Shown: positions 17,525-26,813 of the stretch, one piece after another | How the letters are laid out: each line of letters starts with the position of its first letter | Numbering within the stretch: position 1 is the stretch's first letter | NCBI RefSeq assembly: GCF_005049045.1 | Contig: NZ_SUPK01000002.1 | Coordinates: 434,001-498,000, forward strand | Direction of reading: 5' to 3' | Length of the DNA stretch: 64,000 nt | DNA from: Cohnella pontilimi | Lineage (GTDB): Bacteria; Bacillota; Bacilli; Paenibacillales; Paenibacillaceae | Notes under the pieces: model-generated | Databases searched by the model: none | What the model was told of the DNA's origin: nothing | The model's input: the letters and a program-made list of their open reading frames with translations, nothing else | Program-made: the position numbers and the translations under genes

Positions 17525-19342
17525 TCAATCGTTATCGAGTTTCAGAACGGCCATGAACGCCTCTTGCGGCACTTCCACGTTGCCGACCTGCTTCATGCGT
17601 TTTTTGCCTTCTTTTTGTTTCTCCAGCAGCTTGCGCTTCCGCGTAATGTCGCCGCCGTAACATTTGGCCAGCACGTTTTTGCGCATCGCCTTGATCGTTT
17701 CCCGGCTGATGACCTTCTGCCCGACGGCCGCCTGGATTGGCACCTCGAACATTTGGCGCGGGATCAAATCTTTGAGCTTCTCGCAAATGACCCGTCCCCG
17801 GTTATATGCCCGGTCGCGGTGAACAATGAACGACAGCGCGTCCACCTTCTCGGCGTTAAGCAAAATGTCCATTTTGACCAGATTGGAAACCTTGTAACCG
17901 GTCAACTCATAGTCGAAAGACGCGTAGCCCTTCGTGCTGGACTTGAGCTGATCGAAAAAGTCGTAGACGATTTCCGCCAGCGGAATTTCGTATTTCAGCG
18001 TGACGCGGTTGGCGTCCAAATACTGCATGTCGAGAAAATCGCCGCGCTTGCCCTGGCAAAGCTCCATAATCGCCCCGACGTAATCGTTAGGCACGATGAT
18101 CGACGCCTTCACGTAGGGCTCCTCCACCTGCTCGATCTTGCCCTGCTCCGGATATTCGGACGGGTTGGAAATTTCCAGCACCTCGCCGTTCGTCTGCGTC
18201 ACCTTGTAAATAACGCTCGGCGCCGTCGTGATCAAAGGAATGTTGAACTCCCGCTCAATCCGTTCCTGAATGATTTCCATATGGAGCATTCCGAGGAAGC
18301 CGCAGCGGAATCCAAAGCCGAGCGCTTGGGAAGTCTCCGGCTCAAAGCGCAGGGAGGCGTCGTTCAGTTCGAGCTTCTCCAGCGCGTCCCGCAAATCGTT
18401 ATAATCGGTCGAGTCGATCGGGTAAAGACCGCAGAACACCATCGGATTGGTGCGCCGATATCCCGGGAGAGCTTCCGCCGCGGGGTTTTGAGCATCGGTG
18501 ATCGTATCTCCGACGCGTGTATCTTTGACGTTCTTGATCGAAGCCGTCACATAACCGACATCGCCCGGGCCTAATTCGTCAACGGCTGTGGCGCGCGGCC
18601 GGAAGGTGCCGGCTTCCACGACGTCGAACGATGCGCCAGTGCCCATAAATTTGATGCGCGAACCGGCTTTGAGGGTGCCGTCGATCACCCGGATGAAGCA
18701 GATGACCCCTTTGTACGCGTCATAATAGGAATCGAAAATGAGCGCCTTCAGCGGCTTGTTCCGATCCCCTTGCGGAGCCGGAATTTTCGACACGACCTGC
18801 TCGAGAATTTCCTTGATGCCGATCCCGTTCTTCGCCGAGGCAAGCACCGCTTCGCTGGCGTCGAGCCCGATGACGTCCTCGACCTCCTGCTTCACGCGCT
18901 CCGGCTCCGCGCTCGGCAAATCGATCTTGTTGATGACCGGTAAAATCTCCAAATTGTTGTCCAAGGCGAGATAGACGTTCGCCAGCGTCTGCGCTTCAAT
19001 GCCTTGGGCGGCGTCCACGATAAGAAGCGCGCCTTCGCAAGCCGCCAAGCTTCGCGATACTTCGTACGTAAAGTCGACGTGTCCGGGCGTATCGATCAAA
19101 TGCAGCGTGTACGTCTCTCCGTCATCCGCCTTGTACTGCAGACGAACGGCCTGCAGTTTGATCGTGATGCCGCGTTCTCTCTCGAGATCCATCGAATCGA
19201 GCACCTGCTCCTGCATTTCGCGGGAAGTCAAGGCGCCGGTATATTCCAATATGCGGTCGGCCAGCGTCGATTTGCCGTGGTCGATATGCGCGATAATGCA
19301 AAAATTGCGAATATGGCTTTGTTTGACATTAGATTCTGCCAT
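17525..19342 (-). CDS. lepA: Elongation factor 4 (LepA)
   Basis: 605-residue translational GTPase that back-translocates or remodels stalled ribosomes. G motifs: [10 protein letters not shown] (G1), RGITIK (switch), DTPGHVDF (G3), NKIDLP (G4) and SAKNGIG (G5). The C-terminal LepA-specific domain ends near the [20 protein letters not shown] stretch. Start at the ATG 19342, 10 bases after GGAGGT; the GTG at 19360 lies within the ribosome site and is rejected. Confidence 0.97.
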   Translation of the reverse strand: MAESNVKQSHIRNFCIIAHIDHGKSTLADRILEYTGALTSREMQEQVLDSMDLERERGITIKLQAVRLQYKADDGETYTLHLIDTPGHVDFTYEVSRSLAACEGALLIVDAAQGIEAQTLANVYLALDNNLEILPVINKIDLPSAEPERVKQEVEDVIGLDASEAVLASAKNGIGIKEILEQVVSKIPAPQGDRNKPLKALIFDSYYDAYKGVICFIRVIDGTLKAGSRIKFMGTGASFDVVEAGTFRPRATAVDELGPGDVGYVTASIKNVKDTRVGDTITDAQNPAAEALPGYRRTNPMVFCGLYPIDSTDYNDLRDALEKLELNDASLRFEPETSQALGFGFRCGFLGMLHMEIIQERIEREFNIPLITTAPSVIYKVTQTNGEVLEISNPSEYPEQGKIEQVEEPYVKASIIVPNDYVGAIMELCQGKRGDFLDMQYLDANRVTLKYEIPLAEIVYDFFDQLKSSTKGYASFDYELTGYKVSNLVKMDILLNAEKVDALSFIVHRDRAYNRGRVICEKLKDLIPRQMFEVPIQAAVGQKVISRETIKAMRKNVLAKCYGGDITRKRKLLEKQKEGKKRMKQVGNVEVPQEAFMAVLKLDND

Positions 19343-19417
19343 GAATTTGAGTACCTCCACCCGGTCCCTTGCGTCAATGAGCCGATCACTTCATTATATC
19401 AAGGGAGTCCGAGGCCA

Positions 19418-21382
19418 TCAATCGTCATTGTTTTCATCTTCTTCCGGCTTCTCGATCGTCAGTCCGGGGACGTGGCGTTTGCTCATTAGCTTGCGTTTTT
19501 TCCGGTTCTCGACCGATTCGAAGACGATATCCATGTCGTAATCCTCGCCCGGATACAAATTTTTGCGTTCGATATAGGGCCGGACACGCTTGTGATTAAG
19601 GGTTAGCTTTTCCTTCTGCACCTGGACAATCAGATTGCCGCGTTCATCGGGCAGCCGGTAAATGACGCCGGTTTTTTTCAGTTGAGGGATAAACACGACA
19701 TCTCCGACCTCAAAATTCGGCAACTGTCCCGGTTCCCGCTCCGCTCTGCTGCGTTGTTCTTTTGGCTGTGATGCATGGGGATGCGGCTGTCCCTCGGCGA
19801 TAGCGGCGGGGATGCCCTCCGCCGAAGTCGGCCGTCCTTGCTTCAAAGTGTGCGCGATAACCCGCGCGCGGTCCACGATACCGGGAGGAATGCCCAGTTT
19901 GGCGGCAATTACGAACGCATAGCTGTTTCCCGCCTCTCCCATGTCCAAGCGATAAAGCGGCTGCAGCGTATCCTCATCGAACGCCATCCGCGCGTTGCGG
20001 AAACCTGGCGTCACCCGCGCATATTCCTTGATTTCGTTAAAATGGGTCGTGGCCATTACCAGACACCCGCGGCGGTAAAGCTCCTCGAGAACGGCGATGG
20101 ACAGGCCGACGCCTTCGCCCGGATCCGTCCCGGTGGCCAATTCATCCAGCAGCACCAAAGTGCCCGAACCGGCGACGCCCAAAATATCGATCACATTTCG
20201 CATATGGGCGGAGAAGGTGCTGAGAGATGCATCCAAGCTTTGGTCGTCGCCGATATCCGCCTCCACCGAACGAAACACGGCGAGCCGGCTTCCTTCCCCG
20301 GCGGGAATAAGCAGCCCGGACTGCGCCATGAGCGTCAAGATGCCGACCGTCTTCAACGACACCGTTTTGCCGCCGGTATTCGGACCGGTGACGAGCAGCG
20401 ACCGGTAGCCTGTGCCGATTTCCAAGCTGAGGGGAACCGGCTTGCCCGGCAAGAAAGGGTGCCTTGCCTGATGGAGACGAATTACGCCCTCGTCGTTCAT
20501 TTCCACGGCTGTCGCACCGATCGCGAGCGCCCATTTGGCTTTGGCGAACAGGAAATCGTAATGCGCGGCAGTCTCCACATTCACAGACAGCTCGTGTGAA
20601 TAAGATTCAGCTACCCCGCTGAGCTGCGCGAGAATTTGCAGTTCCTCCCGGTGCTCCTCCGCTCTTAAGCCGGAAAGCTCCATTTGCAGCTCGGCCAGCT
20701 CGGACGGCTCAAGGAACACGGTTTGGCCGCTGGCGGATTCGTCCAATACGACGCCGGAAATCCGCTTCCGAAATTCCTTCTTCACCGGCAGCACGTAGCG
20801 GCCGTTGCGCTGGCTAACCAGCCGCTCCTGCAAAATCGCCGCATGTTTGGACAAAAGTCCTTCCAGTCTCTTATGCAGGCGTTCCTCGACGGTTCGGAGC
20901 TTTTTACGGATTTTGTGCAGCTCGGCACTGGCGCTGTCCACGATACTGCCGCGGTCGACACATTCCTCGATGGCGGTCTTCAGCTTGCCCAAATCGTGCA
21001 TCGACGCCGCATAGCCCGCCACATTCGGCGCATCCGCTCTCTTGGAAGCCATATATTGCCGCAGCTGTCCGCAGCTGCGCGCGAATTGGGCGAGATGGCC
21101 GAATTGTTGCTCGGACAGCACATATCCTGTGCCGAGCAGCGCCATGATCGTCTCCATCCCTTCAAGCAAAGGAAGCGGAGGATGTCCTCCGCGGGACAGC
21201 AAGGAGCGTGCCTCCTCGGTTTCCTGCAGTCTTCGGGTGATAACGGCAACGTCGGTCATCGGACGGATCTCTTCCGCCAGCCTACGTCCGGCGTACGTCG
21301 ACGTATATCCGGTCAAAGTATCCACAATACGGGGATATTCTAATTTTTTCAGGGAATGTTCTCTCAACGTGTATTCCTCCAA
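19418..21382 (-). CDS. MutS2-like ATPase lacking the Smr domain
   Basis: 654-residue protein with the MutS2 core: lever/clamp region (about 1-300, with the ISGVVLDESASGQTVFLEP block), Walker A GPNTGGKT at about 335, and Walker B LVLLDELATGTDPGEG at about 415. Family MutS2 proteins are near 785 residues and end in an Smr nuclease domain. Here the protein stops after a KOW-like segment (FEVGDVVFIPQLKKTGVIYR) and an acidic tail. It may bind branched DNA or collided ribosomes without cutting. No frameshift is apparent. It occupies the place between lepA and yqxA where Bacillus subtilis has no gene. Confidence 0.88.
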   Translation of the reverse strand: MEEYTLREHSLKKLEYPRIVDTLTGYTSTYAGRRLAEEIRPMTDVAVITRRLQETEEARSLLSRGGHPPLPLLEGMETIMALLGTGYVLSEQQFGHLAQFARSCGQLRQYMASKRADAPNVAGYAASMHDLGKLKTAIEECVDRGSIVDSASAELHKIRKKLRTVEERLHKRLEGLLSKHAAILQERLVSQRNGRYVLPVKKEFRKRISGVVLDESASGQTVFLEPSELAELQMELSGLRAEEHREELQILAQLSGVAESYSHELSVNVETAAHYDFLFAKAKWALAIGATAVEMNDEGVIRLHQARHPFLPGKPVPLSLEIGTGYRSLLVTGPNTGGKTVSLKTVGILTLMAQSGLLIPAGEGSRLAVFRSVEADIGDDQSLDASLSTFSAHMRNVIDILGVAGSGTLVLLDELATGTDPGEGVGLSIAVLEELYRRGCLVMATTHFNEIKEYARVTPGFRNARMAFDEDTLQPLYRLDMGEAGNSYAFVIAAKLGIPPGIVDRARVIAHTLKQGRPTSAEGIPAAIAEGQPHPHASQPKEQRSRAEREPGQLPNFEVGDVVFIPQLKKTGVIYRLPDERGNLIVQVQKEKLTLNHKRVRPYIERKNLYPGEDYDMDIVFESVENRKKRKLMSKRHVPGLTIEKPEEDENNDD

Positions 21383-21418
21383 TTCGATTTAAGGGGCGGG
21401 GTATTCGCGCCTAGACGC

Positions 21419-21446
21419 AAAAAAGCCGTGCCCGAATGAGCACGGC
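21419..21446 (-). terminator. Terminator
   Basis: Stem GCCGTGC/GCACGGC (21425-21431 with 21440-21446) followed on the minus strand by TTTTTTGCG. It ends the small gene at 21464-21652. Confidence 0.75.
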
Positions 21447-21463
21447 GGATCTCCCCGATACGT

Positions 21464-21652
21464 TTAACGTACGACAGGGCGGTCTTCCGGTTCTTCTCTG
21501 GCCATTCCAAGCCGCTTCAGGAGGACACGAAATTCGACCTGCGCTGCGCGCGCGGCCTTCCGATGAACCCTAAGCAGCGATATGGAGTTGATCAGATCAG
21601 AACGGACACCAACATCAAAATTTCCCCTATCGAAATGGATTAGTACCATCAT
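21464..21652 (-). CDS. Small basic hypothetical protein
   Basis: 62-residue basic protein, beginning with two Met codons and containing RVHRKAARAAQVEFRVLLKR, a helical positively charged segment. No family recognised. The ribosome site is weak (GGCTGG), which lowers confidence. Even so, a good terminator follows 18 bp after its stop, and there is no other gene between mutS2-like and yqxA to explain that terminator. Confidence 0.45.
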   Translation of the reverse strand: MMVLIHFDRGNFDVGVRSDLINSISLLRVHRKAARAAQVEFRVLLKRLGMAREEPEDRPVVR

Positions 21653-21696
21653 ATGCCAGCCAAAGCACGGTCGTCAAGCGGCCGGCTTTATTTTGA

Positions 21697-22083
21697 TCAG
21701 GAGCCCGTCATTTTATCAAACAAGGAAACGACAAACCGGATGCCGCCGCTGGACAGGCCGTGGAGTACTTCCGCGGTCTTGCCCGATATCCGGTCCACGA
21801 CCGGTATCCGATCATTGCGGGGGATGACGGGCTCTTCTTGACCGCCCCAAGGATAGGGGGCTTCCGGTTGCACGGCCGCTGCGCCTCCGAATGCATCCGG
21901 GGCCGTCCGGCGGGGCGGCAGCGTCCAATCTTCTTCCGCCGAAGCGGGATCCTCCGCCACCGTAGGGGAATCCATCGGGCCGTAGACCGTGGAGATCCCG
22001 TGTGAAGCCAGTTCCATTCCATATAAAACCGCAAAGGCAACAATCCCCGCCACGATCAGCAGCTTGAACGAATCTCTGCGCAT
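21697..22083 (-). CDS. yqxA: YqxA-like membrane protein
   Basis: 128-residue protein with one N-terminal transmembrane helix (about residues 7-24) and an extracytoplasmic, proline-rich domain. The ending VLHGLSSGGIRFVVSLFDKMTGS matches the pattern of the YqxA/DUF3679 family, which sits next to spoIIP in Bacillales. The synteny spoIIP-yqxA is preserved here, 39 bp apart. Molecular role unknown; a sporulation link is inferred from the neighbour. Confidence 0.75.
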   Translation of the reverse strand: MRRDSFKLLIVAGIVAFAVLYGMELASHGISTVYGPMDSPTVAEDPASAEEDWTLPPRRTAPDAFGGAAAVQPEAPYPWGGQEEPVIPRNDRIPVVDRISGKTAEVLHGLSSGGIRFVVSLFDKMTGS

Positions 22084-22122
22084 ACCGCACCCCTACCTCC
22101 TATCCTTTTATGCCGTGCCCGC

Positions 22123-23370
22123 TCAAGACGCGCTTGTTTGGGCATCCGCTTTGACCGCATCCTGACTCTGCCAGTACAGATCGGCAATCACATCCGCGAG
22201 CACATCCGCCGTCCGGTAGCATTCCTTCAGCGTGTTGTCGACTCCGCCGATTTCGATCAGCACGCTGTCGGGCGAAATCGACTGGTTGTACTCTCCGTTG
22301 CCGTTCGCTTTGGCCCAAATGCCGCGTGACAACCCCGGATACTGCTTCTCTAAAATATCGTGGATCTTGCTCGCGAATGCCTCATTTTCTTTCCAGCTGG
22401 GGTTCCGGTGCCCGATGATGAAATACACCTGCGCATAATCCACACCGTTGATCGTGGCCGTTGTTTTGCTGCGCCGCTGCGAATCCCGGTGAATATCGAA
22501 AAAAAACTTCAGGCTGCGATTGGCTGCCACGGCTTGGCTGAGCGTCTGGAGTGAGTATTTATAAGACAAGTTGTAGTTAAATCCCGTGACGGTGACCGGG
22601 TAATCACGGGACGAGTGAGAAGCGCCGATCCCTTTGGCTTCCAGCCGGCTCGCAAGTCTTTTGCCGACCAGCGTCACGTTGACGGAGCCGGAGCTTGCAT
22701 CTTTGGCGCCCGGCTTCAGCTCGGGAAAATAAGATTCTCTATTATGAGAGTGATAGATGAACACCACTTTCTTTTCTCCGGTTGTGCGAACGGGCTCGAC
22801 GGGAGAATCGCTGCCGGTTCCCGGCTCGGCGGGTTCACCCTGTTCCGAGTATCTTCGGTCTTCCGGCGCGGCCGGTGTGCCGGGAACCGGCGAGTTGGAA
22901 TCGGCTGGTGCTGTGACGTCGTCTTCCCATGGACTGTGATCGACCGGCGCCTCGTCGGCTCCGCCGGAGCCTTGCCGCAGCAGCACCGATTTATCGGCGC
23001 TCATGCCGGGCATTTCGCGGGCCAGCAAACTTTTCGGATCGTTCGGATTCAGTTCGGTGAGAAAACGGAGCAGAAAACCGGCCACCCGGTCCGCCTGCAG
23101 CGGGGAAACTTTCGGATCCGATTGCATATGCGGCAGCTCCATACCGAGCAGAGACCGGAAGAAGGAGCCCGAAACGGAGGACGCGAACCCTTTCATTGAT
23201 TGAACCGGCGAGGCGGATGCCGCATTTTGCAGCATACCGGCCAATCCCAGCAGCACGAACACCGCCATGGAACAGAAGCTTAGGACAACATAGGCACGGC
23301 CGGTGACGAGAACTTTGCGCCATCTCGACCGCAGCTGCGGCCAATGGACTGACACGACGATACGCTTCAT
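22123..23370 (-). CDS. spoIIP: Stage II sporulation protein P
   Basis: 415-residue mother-cell cell-wall hydrolase of the SpoIIDMP engulfment machine, with amidase and endopeptidase activity. Transmembrane anchor at about residues 26-46, a Pro/Glu-rich linker (about 135-197), then the catalytic domain with HSHNRES (207-213), FFDIHRD (290-296) and LIEIGG (371-376). These supply the zinc ligands and catalytic glutamate. Full length compared with about 400 in Bacillus subtilis. A vague sigma-E-like TCATATG element lies about 60 bp upstream, not convincing alone. Confidence 0.95.
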   Translation of the reverse strand: MKRIVVSVHWPQLRSRWRKVLVTGRAYVVLSFCSMAVFVLLGLAGMLQNAASASPVQSMKGFASSVSGSFFRSLLGMELPHMQSDPKVSPLQADRVAGFLLRFLTELNPNDPKSLLAREMPGMSADKSVLLRQGSGGADEAPVDHSPWEDDVTAPADSNSPVPGTPAAPEDRRYSEQGEPAEPGTGSDSPVEPVRTTGEKKVVFIYHSHNRESYFPELKPGAKDASSGSVNVTLVGKRLASRLEAKGIGASHSSRDYPVTVTGFNYNLSYKYSLQTLSQAVAANRSLKFFFDIHRDSQRRSKTTATINGVDYAQVYFIIGHRNPSWKENEAFASKIHDILEKQYPGLSRGIWAKANGNGEYNQSISPDSVLIEIGGVDNTLKECYRTADVLADVIADLYWQSQDAVKADAQTSAS

Positions 23371-23577
23371 GATTCATCCTCCTGCCAAGTCCCTGCAGGG
23401 ACCAATCTCTGTTTGTACAGGTAATGAATCATATGAGAGAGAGGCAGCTGATAGACCATCCTGGTTGAAAGATTTATAGAATTAACGGGGTTTTAATTGC
23501 AATCTAAACATTTTGCTGAGCTGGATCGTTTAAGAGGTAAGTCTAACTCAAAGGTGGCGATTATCGAGGTGATCATA

Positions 23578-23964
23578 ATGAGGAAGTCCATACAAATAAC
23601 ACTTGGCATTTGCTGCTTATGTATTTTCACGACTTCATTGTTGGGTTGCGGAAACCAAGGCTCAAAACCTATGGTTGCAAGCACAAGCCCTTTTAACACC
23701 GTCTGGATATAAAACGATTCTAAAAGAAAAAGATTTAGCTGAAGTTGCGCCAATGCCCTATTTCAAAAGTCCCTTTATTACCATTGCAAAGAACAAATCA
23801 AATGACCAATTTGCAGTTATCATTCGGGATACAGGGGAAACTAAGATTACTCCATTACCTCTAAAACTAGAAGATATTGTTGAAATTTTAAAATCCAAAA
23901 ATTATAAGATTACGACGTCCAATGTATATTTTCAAAAGAGCAAATCGATCCGTTCAAAAAATAG
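23578..23964 (+). pseudogene. Frameshifted lipoprotein gene
   Basis: AT-rich gene remnant unlike its GC-rich neighbours. The first part, behind GAGGTGATC, encodes MRKSIQITLGICCLCIFTTS followed by the lipobox LLGC, a clear lipoprotein signal, but that frame stops at 23712. The next frame (+1) continues from about 23690 with a folded-looking domain containing FITIAKNKSNDQFAVIIRDT. That second frame misses the natural stop TAG at 23962 and runs into a hairpin. Two indels would restore one lipoprotein of about 125 residues. Function unknown; probably a decayed acquired gene, or a sequencing artefact. Confidence 0.6.
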
Positions 23965-23977
23965 GAAATGCAAGAAA

Positions 23978-24008
23978 AGACCCGCAGCGGCTGTGTCACC
24001 CCGGGTCT
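23978..24008. terminator. Hairpin terminator, probably for gpr
   Basis: Stem AGACCCG/CGGGTCT (23978-23984 with 24002-24008). The minus-strand side continues TTTCTTG and the plus side CCCTTTATT, so it may serve gpr and the broken lipoprotein gene in both directions. Confidence 0.6.
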
Positions 24009-24096
24009 CCCTTTATTCATATTAAGGCTCATCAATTGTTACGCAGAAAGAGCCAGATGAACAGACGAAAGGCTGGTTTGGCGACTGCACTTGCGG

Positions 24097-25095
24097 TTAG
24101 TGGGTGTAGGCTGCCACGTTGCTGCTGTCGACCGCTTCATGCAAGGCGGCGTTCAGACCGCTGGCGATAATGTTGGCGATATCTTCCATGAAATCATCGA
24201 TTTCCTTCGGCGTGACCAAGAGATCATGACCGAGCGGCTGTAATACTTCCTTGACCAGCTGCAAACGCTGCTGCTCCTGCATGCCGCCGAATACGCCGAA
24301 CAGCGGCTGGAAATTGTTCGTATGCTGCTTCATGTGTTGAAAAACCAAATCCATCGAATCGTTGACGATCGTCGAAGCGTATACCACCGTTGGAACGCCT
24401 ATCGCGATTACAGGGACGCCGAGCGTTTCCCGGGTAAGTCCACGCCGCTTGTTCCCAATCCCGGATCCCGGGTGAATGCCGGTGTCGGCGATCTGGATCG
24501 TCGTGTTGACCCGCTCCAGCGACCGGGCGGCCAGAGCATCGATAGCAATCACGACATCGGGCCTAGATTTTTGCACGATCCCGGCCACGATATCGCTGGA
24601 CTCGATACCCGTTGTGCCCATCACGCCGGGTGCCACGGCGCTTACCGGACGGTAACCGGGGTCTACTTGACCGGGCATCAACTCGAAATACTGGCGGGTG
24701 ACCTCGACATTTTCGACCACCATCGGGCCAAGCGCATCGGGGGTCACGTTCCAGTTGCCCAATCCGACGATGAGCACGTTGCTGTTCGGGTTTACGCCGA
24801 CACGCCTGAGGAACCCCTCAAATTCTTGCGCGAAAGCAGTGGCGACACGATCCTGGAGATCGGCGTCCCCTTTGCGAAGGCCCGGCACATCAAGGGTGAC
24901 ATAATGACCGATCATTTTGCCGATCTGCTGCGACGCTTGCGGTGTTTGGATCTGCATGCGGTTGACGTAAACTCCGCCGTCCTGCACGTCTTCGGACCAT
25001 AGTCCGGGGATTTGCCCGCCGCCCGGAGCCGCCAAATCTCTGGCTTCCAGCGCCAGATCCGTTCTTACGTTGTAGTTACTCAAATCAAGATCCAT
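24097..25095 (-). CDS. gpr: Germination protease GPR
   Basis: 332-residue spore protease (peptidase family A25) that degrades small acid-soluble proteins at germination. The zymogen N-terminus is short ([18 protein letters not shown]), with the autoprocessing region directly after. Conserved blocks [29 protein letters not shown] and [18 protein letters not shown] are all present. In Bacillus it is made in the forespore under sigma F/G. Divergent from rpsT with a shared 127-bp intergenic region; upstream of spoIIP as in Bacillus subtilis. Confidence 0.96.
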   Translation of the reverse strand: MDLDLSNYNVRTDLALEARDLAAPGGGQIPGLWSEDVQDGGVYVNRMQIQTPQASQQIGKMIGHYVTLDVPGLRKGDADLQDRVATAFAQEFEGFLRRVGVNPNSNVLIVGLGNWNVTPDALGPMVVENVEVTRQYFELMPGQVDPGYRPVSAVAPGVMGTTGIESSDIVAGIVQKSRPDVVIAIDALAARSLERVNTTIQIADTGIHPGSGIGNKRRGLTRETLGVPVIAIGVPTVVYASTIVNDSMDLVFQHMKQHTNNFQPLFGVFGGMQEQQRLQLVKEVLQPLGHDLLVTPKEIDDFMEDIANIIASGLNAALHEAVDSSNVAAYTH

Positions 25096-25144
25096 CGGGT
25101 TTGAGTCAGCCCCTTTCGGATGCGGATGGAGTGGGGAGTTCAGC

Positions 25145-25173
25145 TTGCTATTTACCCCCTTGCATGATAGAAT
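25145..25173 (+). promoter_or_regulatory. Promoter of rpsT
   Basis: TTGCTA (25145-25150), 17-bp spacer, TAGAAT (25168-25173); start of transcription at about 25180, 30 bases before the ribosome site. Confidence 0.65.
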
Positions 25174-25222
25174 GTTACAAGTTGTGTGGAGAAATACTCT
25201 TGTTTTTCAGGAGGTGAAAAGA

Positions 25223-25495
25223 ATGCCGAACATCAAATCCGCGATCAAACGGACCAAAACAAACGAAAAACGCCGCCTGCGCAACGCATCCCAGAAATCC
25301 GCACTGCGTACGGCCGTTAAACAAGCAGACCAAGCGGTCGTCGGCACGGACGCAACCGCGGCGAAAGACGCGTTGGTCCTGGCTCAGAAAAAATTGGACA
25401 AAGCGGTGACCAAAGGCCTCATTCACAAAAATGCAGCTGCCCGCAAAAAATCCCGTCTGGCCAAAAAGCTGAACGCCATGTCCGCACAAGGTTAA
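25223..25495 (+). CDS. rpsT: 30S ribosomal protein S20
   Basis: 90-residue, very basic helical protein that binds 16S rRNA early in 30S assembly. It begins [20 protein letters not shown] and ends KLNAMSAQG, typical of S20. Start ATG with AGGAGGTG 10 bases upstream; the frame from 25145 is just an extension through the promoter. Single-gene transcript with its own terminator, opposite to gpr and holA. Confidence 0.97.
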   Translation: MPNIKSAIKRTKTNEKRRLRNASQKSALRTAVKQADQAVVGTDATAAKDALVLAQKKLDKAVTKGLIHKNAAARKKSRLAKKLNAMSAQG

Positions 25496-25518
25496 TCGCT
25501 TGCCTTTTGCGAATCAAT

Positions 25519-25549
25519 AAAGAGCCATCCCGTGAAGGGATGGCTCTTT
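25519..25549. terminator. Bidirectional terminator between rpsT and holA
   Basis: A 13-bp stem AAAGAGCCATCCC/GGGATGGCTCTTT (25519-25531 with 25537-25549) with T-runs on both strands ends rpsT (+) and holA (-), whose stop is at 25555. Confidence 0.85.
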
Positions 25550-25554
25550 TGGTT

Positions 25555-26586
25555 TTAGCCGGCGCCTGCCGAAGCGGTCCGGAGAAGGAATAACTCAAGC
25601 CCCAGCGTTTTTTCTACTTGGCCCGTCTTCATGGCAAAATCCAGCTCCGCAAGCTCGGACAGCAGCCGGGCCAGCCGGTCGACGGTAAATTTACGCGCCT
25701 GATCGGCCGTCACCTTAACCGCGTACGGATGCAGTCCGAGCTGCCCGGCCATTTGCTGGGGAGAATACCCTTGACCGCCAAGCTCTTTCACGTACAGCAT
25801 GTTGCGGAACTGCCGGACGAGCAGCGCCATCAGCTTGATCGGCTCCTCCCGCTGCTTCAGCAGGTCGTAATACAGCGTCATCACCTTCTCGGTACGGAGC
25901 GCCGCCAGTTCTTCCGTAAGGCGGAAAACGTTTTGCTCAGCCGCGACCGGCACGAGGGCATGCACCGCTTCCACCGTCACTGTTCCTTCCGCTCCCGCAT
26001 GCAGACACAGCTTGTCCGTCTCGGAGGCGAGCACGTGCATGTCGGTACCCGCCCGCCGCAGTAATTCCTCGACCGCCGCCGGATCGATCCTGCGCCCTTG
26101 CTTTTCCGCCCTTCTCGCCAGCCAGCTGACGAGCTCATCGGCGGCAAGCGGAGCGAAATTCACCGCCGCGTCGTACTGTTTGACCGTTTTCACCAGCTTC
26201 TTGCGTTCGTCAAGCTTCTCGTTCGGTACCATAAAAACAAGCACCGTGCTGTCCATCGGCTGCGCCATATAAGCGGTGAGCCGCTCCGGCCGGTGTTCGA
26301 TTTTGGATGATTCTTTGCCCGATGCGAACAATACGGTGTCGCGAACGAGGATCAGTTTCCGCTCCACAAGAAACGGAAGCGTCTCCGCTTCATCCAGGAT
26401 GCCGTCCAGCGGAGTTTCCCCCGTATCGAACCGCACAACCGCCATGTCCCGGTGTTCGGGCTCAGCCACTTGCTCCGTCAGGCGCTCGGCGAAATCGTTC
26501 ATCAAATAAGATTCCGTACCGAAAGCCACATAAAACGGGCGGATTTTTCCTTCCCTCAATTCCCGAAAAACCTGCCTCGCTTCCAT
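25555..26586 (-). CDS. holA: DNA polymerase III delta subunit
   Basis: 343-residue clamp-loader subunit that opens the beta clamp. AAA+-like domains I and II (start with RPFYVAFGTESYLMNDFAERL; VFMVPNEKLDERKKLVKTV) and the C-terminal collar (KLMALLVRQFRNMLYVKEL) are visible. As in the family there is no functional ATP-binding P-loop. ATG start with AGGAGGAACC upstream. Converges on rpsT, as in Bacillus subtilis. Confidence 0.94.
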   Translation of the reverse strand: MEARQVFRELREGKIRPFYVAFGTESYLMNDFAERLTEQVAEPEHRDMAVVRFDTGETPLDGILDEAETLPFLVERKLILVRDTVLFASGKESSKIEHRPERLTAYMAQPMDSTVLVFMVPNEKLDERKKLVKTVKQYDAAVNFAPLAADELVSWLARRAEKQGRRIDPAAVEELLRRAGTDMHVLASETDKLCLHAGAEGTVTVEAVHALVPVAAEQNVFRLTEELAALRTEKVMTLYYDLLKQREEPIKLMALLVRQFRNMLYVKELGGQGYSPQQMAGQLGLHPYAVKVTADQARKFTVDRLARLLSELAELDFAMKTGQVEKTLGLELFLLRTASAGAG

Positions 26587-26813
26587 TCCGGTTCCTCCTG
26601 CCTCTCCTTGCGTTCCCCTTTATCGTATCATAGAAACGACAAAGAGATCACGTCTTCTGCGAGACATGATCCCTTCGTCCTCGGACATCTATATCAACGT
26701 TCGCCGGCCGGCCCATGGTACCGTGCGCGAACGACCGTCACGACGTCCTTCGGGACGGCGTCGACACTCTTGGTATAACATACGCACCCGGCCTGTAAAA
26801 GGTGACAATGGCT

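Noticed and set aside
26640-26813. Possible small gene after the anti-sigma (minus frame containing SVDAVPKDVVTVVRARYHG)
   Set aside because: It looks somewhat coding-like, but I find no start codon or ribosome site in frame. The 227-bp gap between holA and the anti-sigma gene otherwise shows only a GC hairpin at about 26733-26763 without a T-run.
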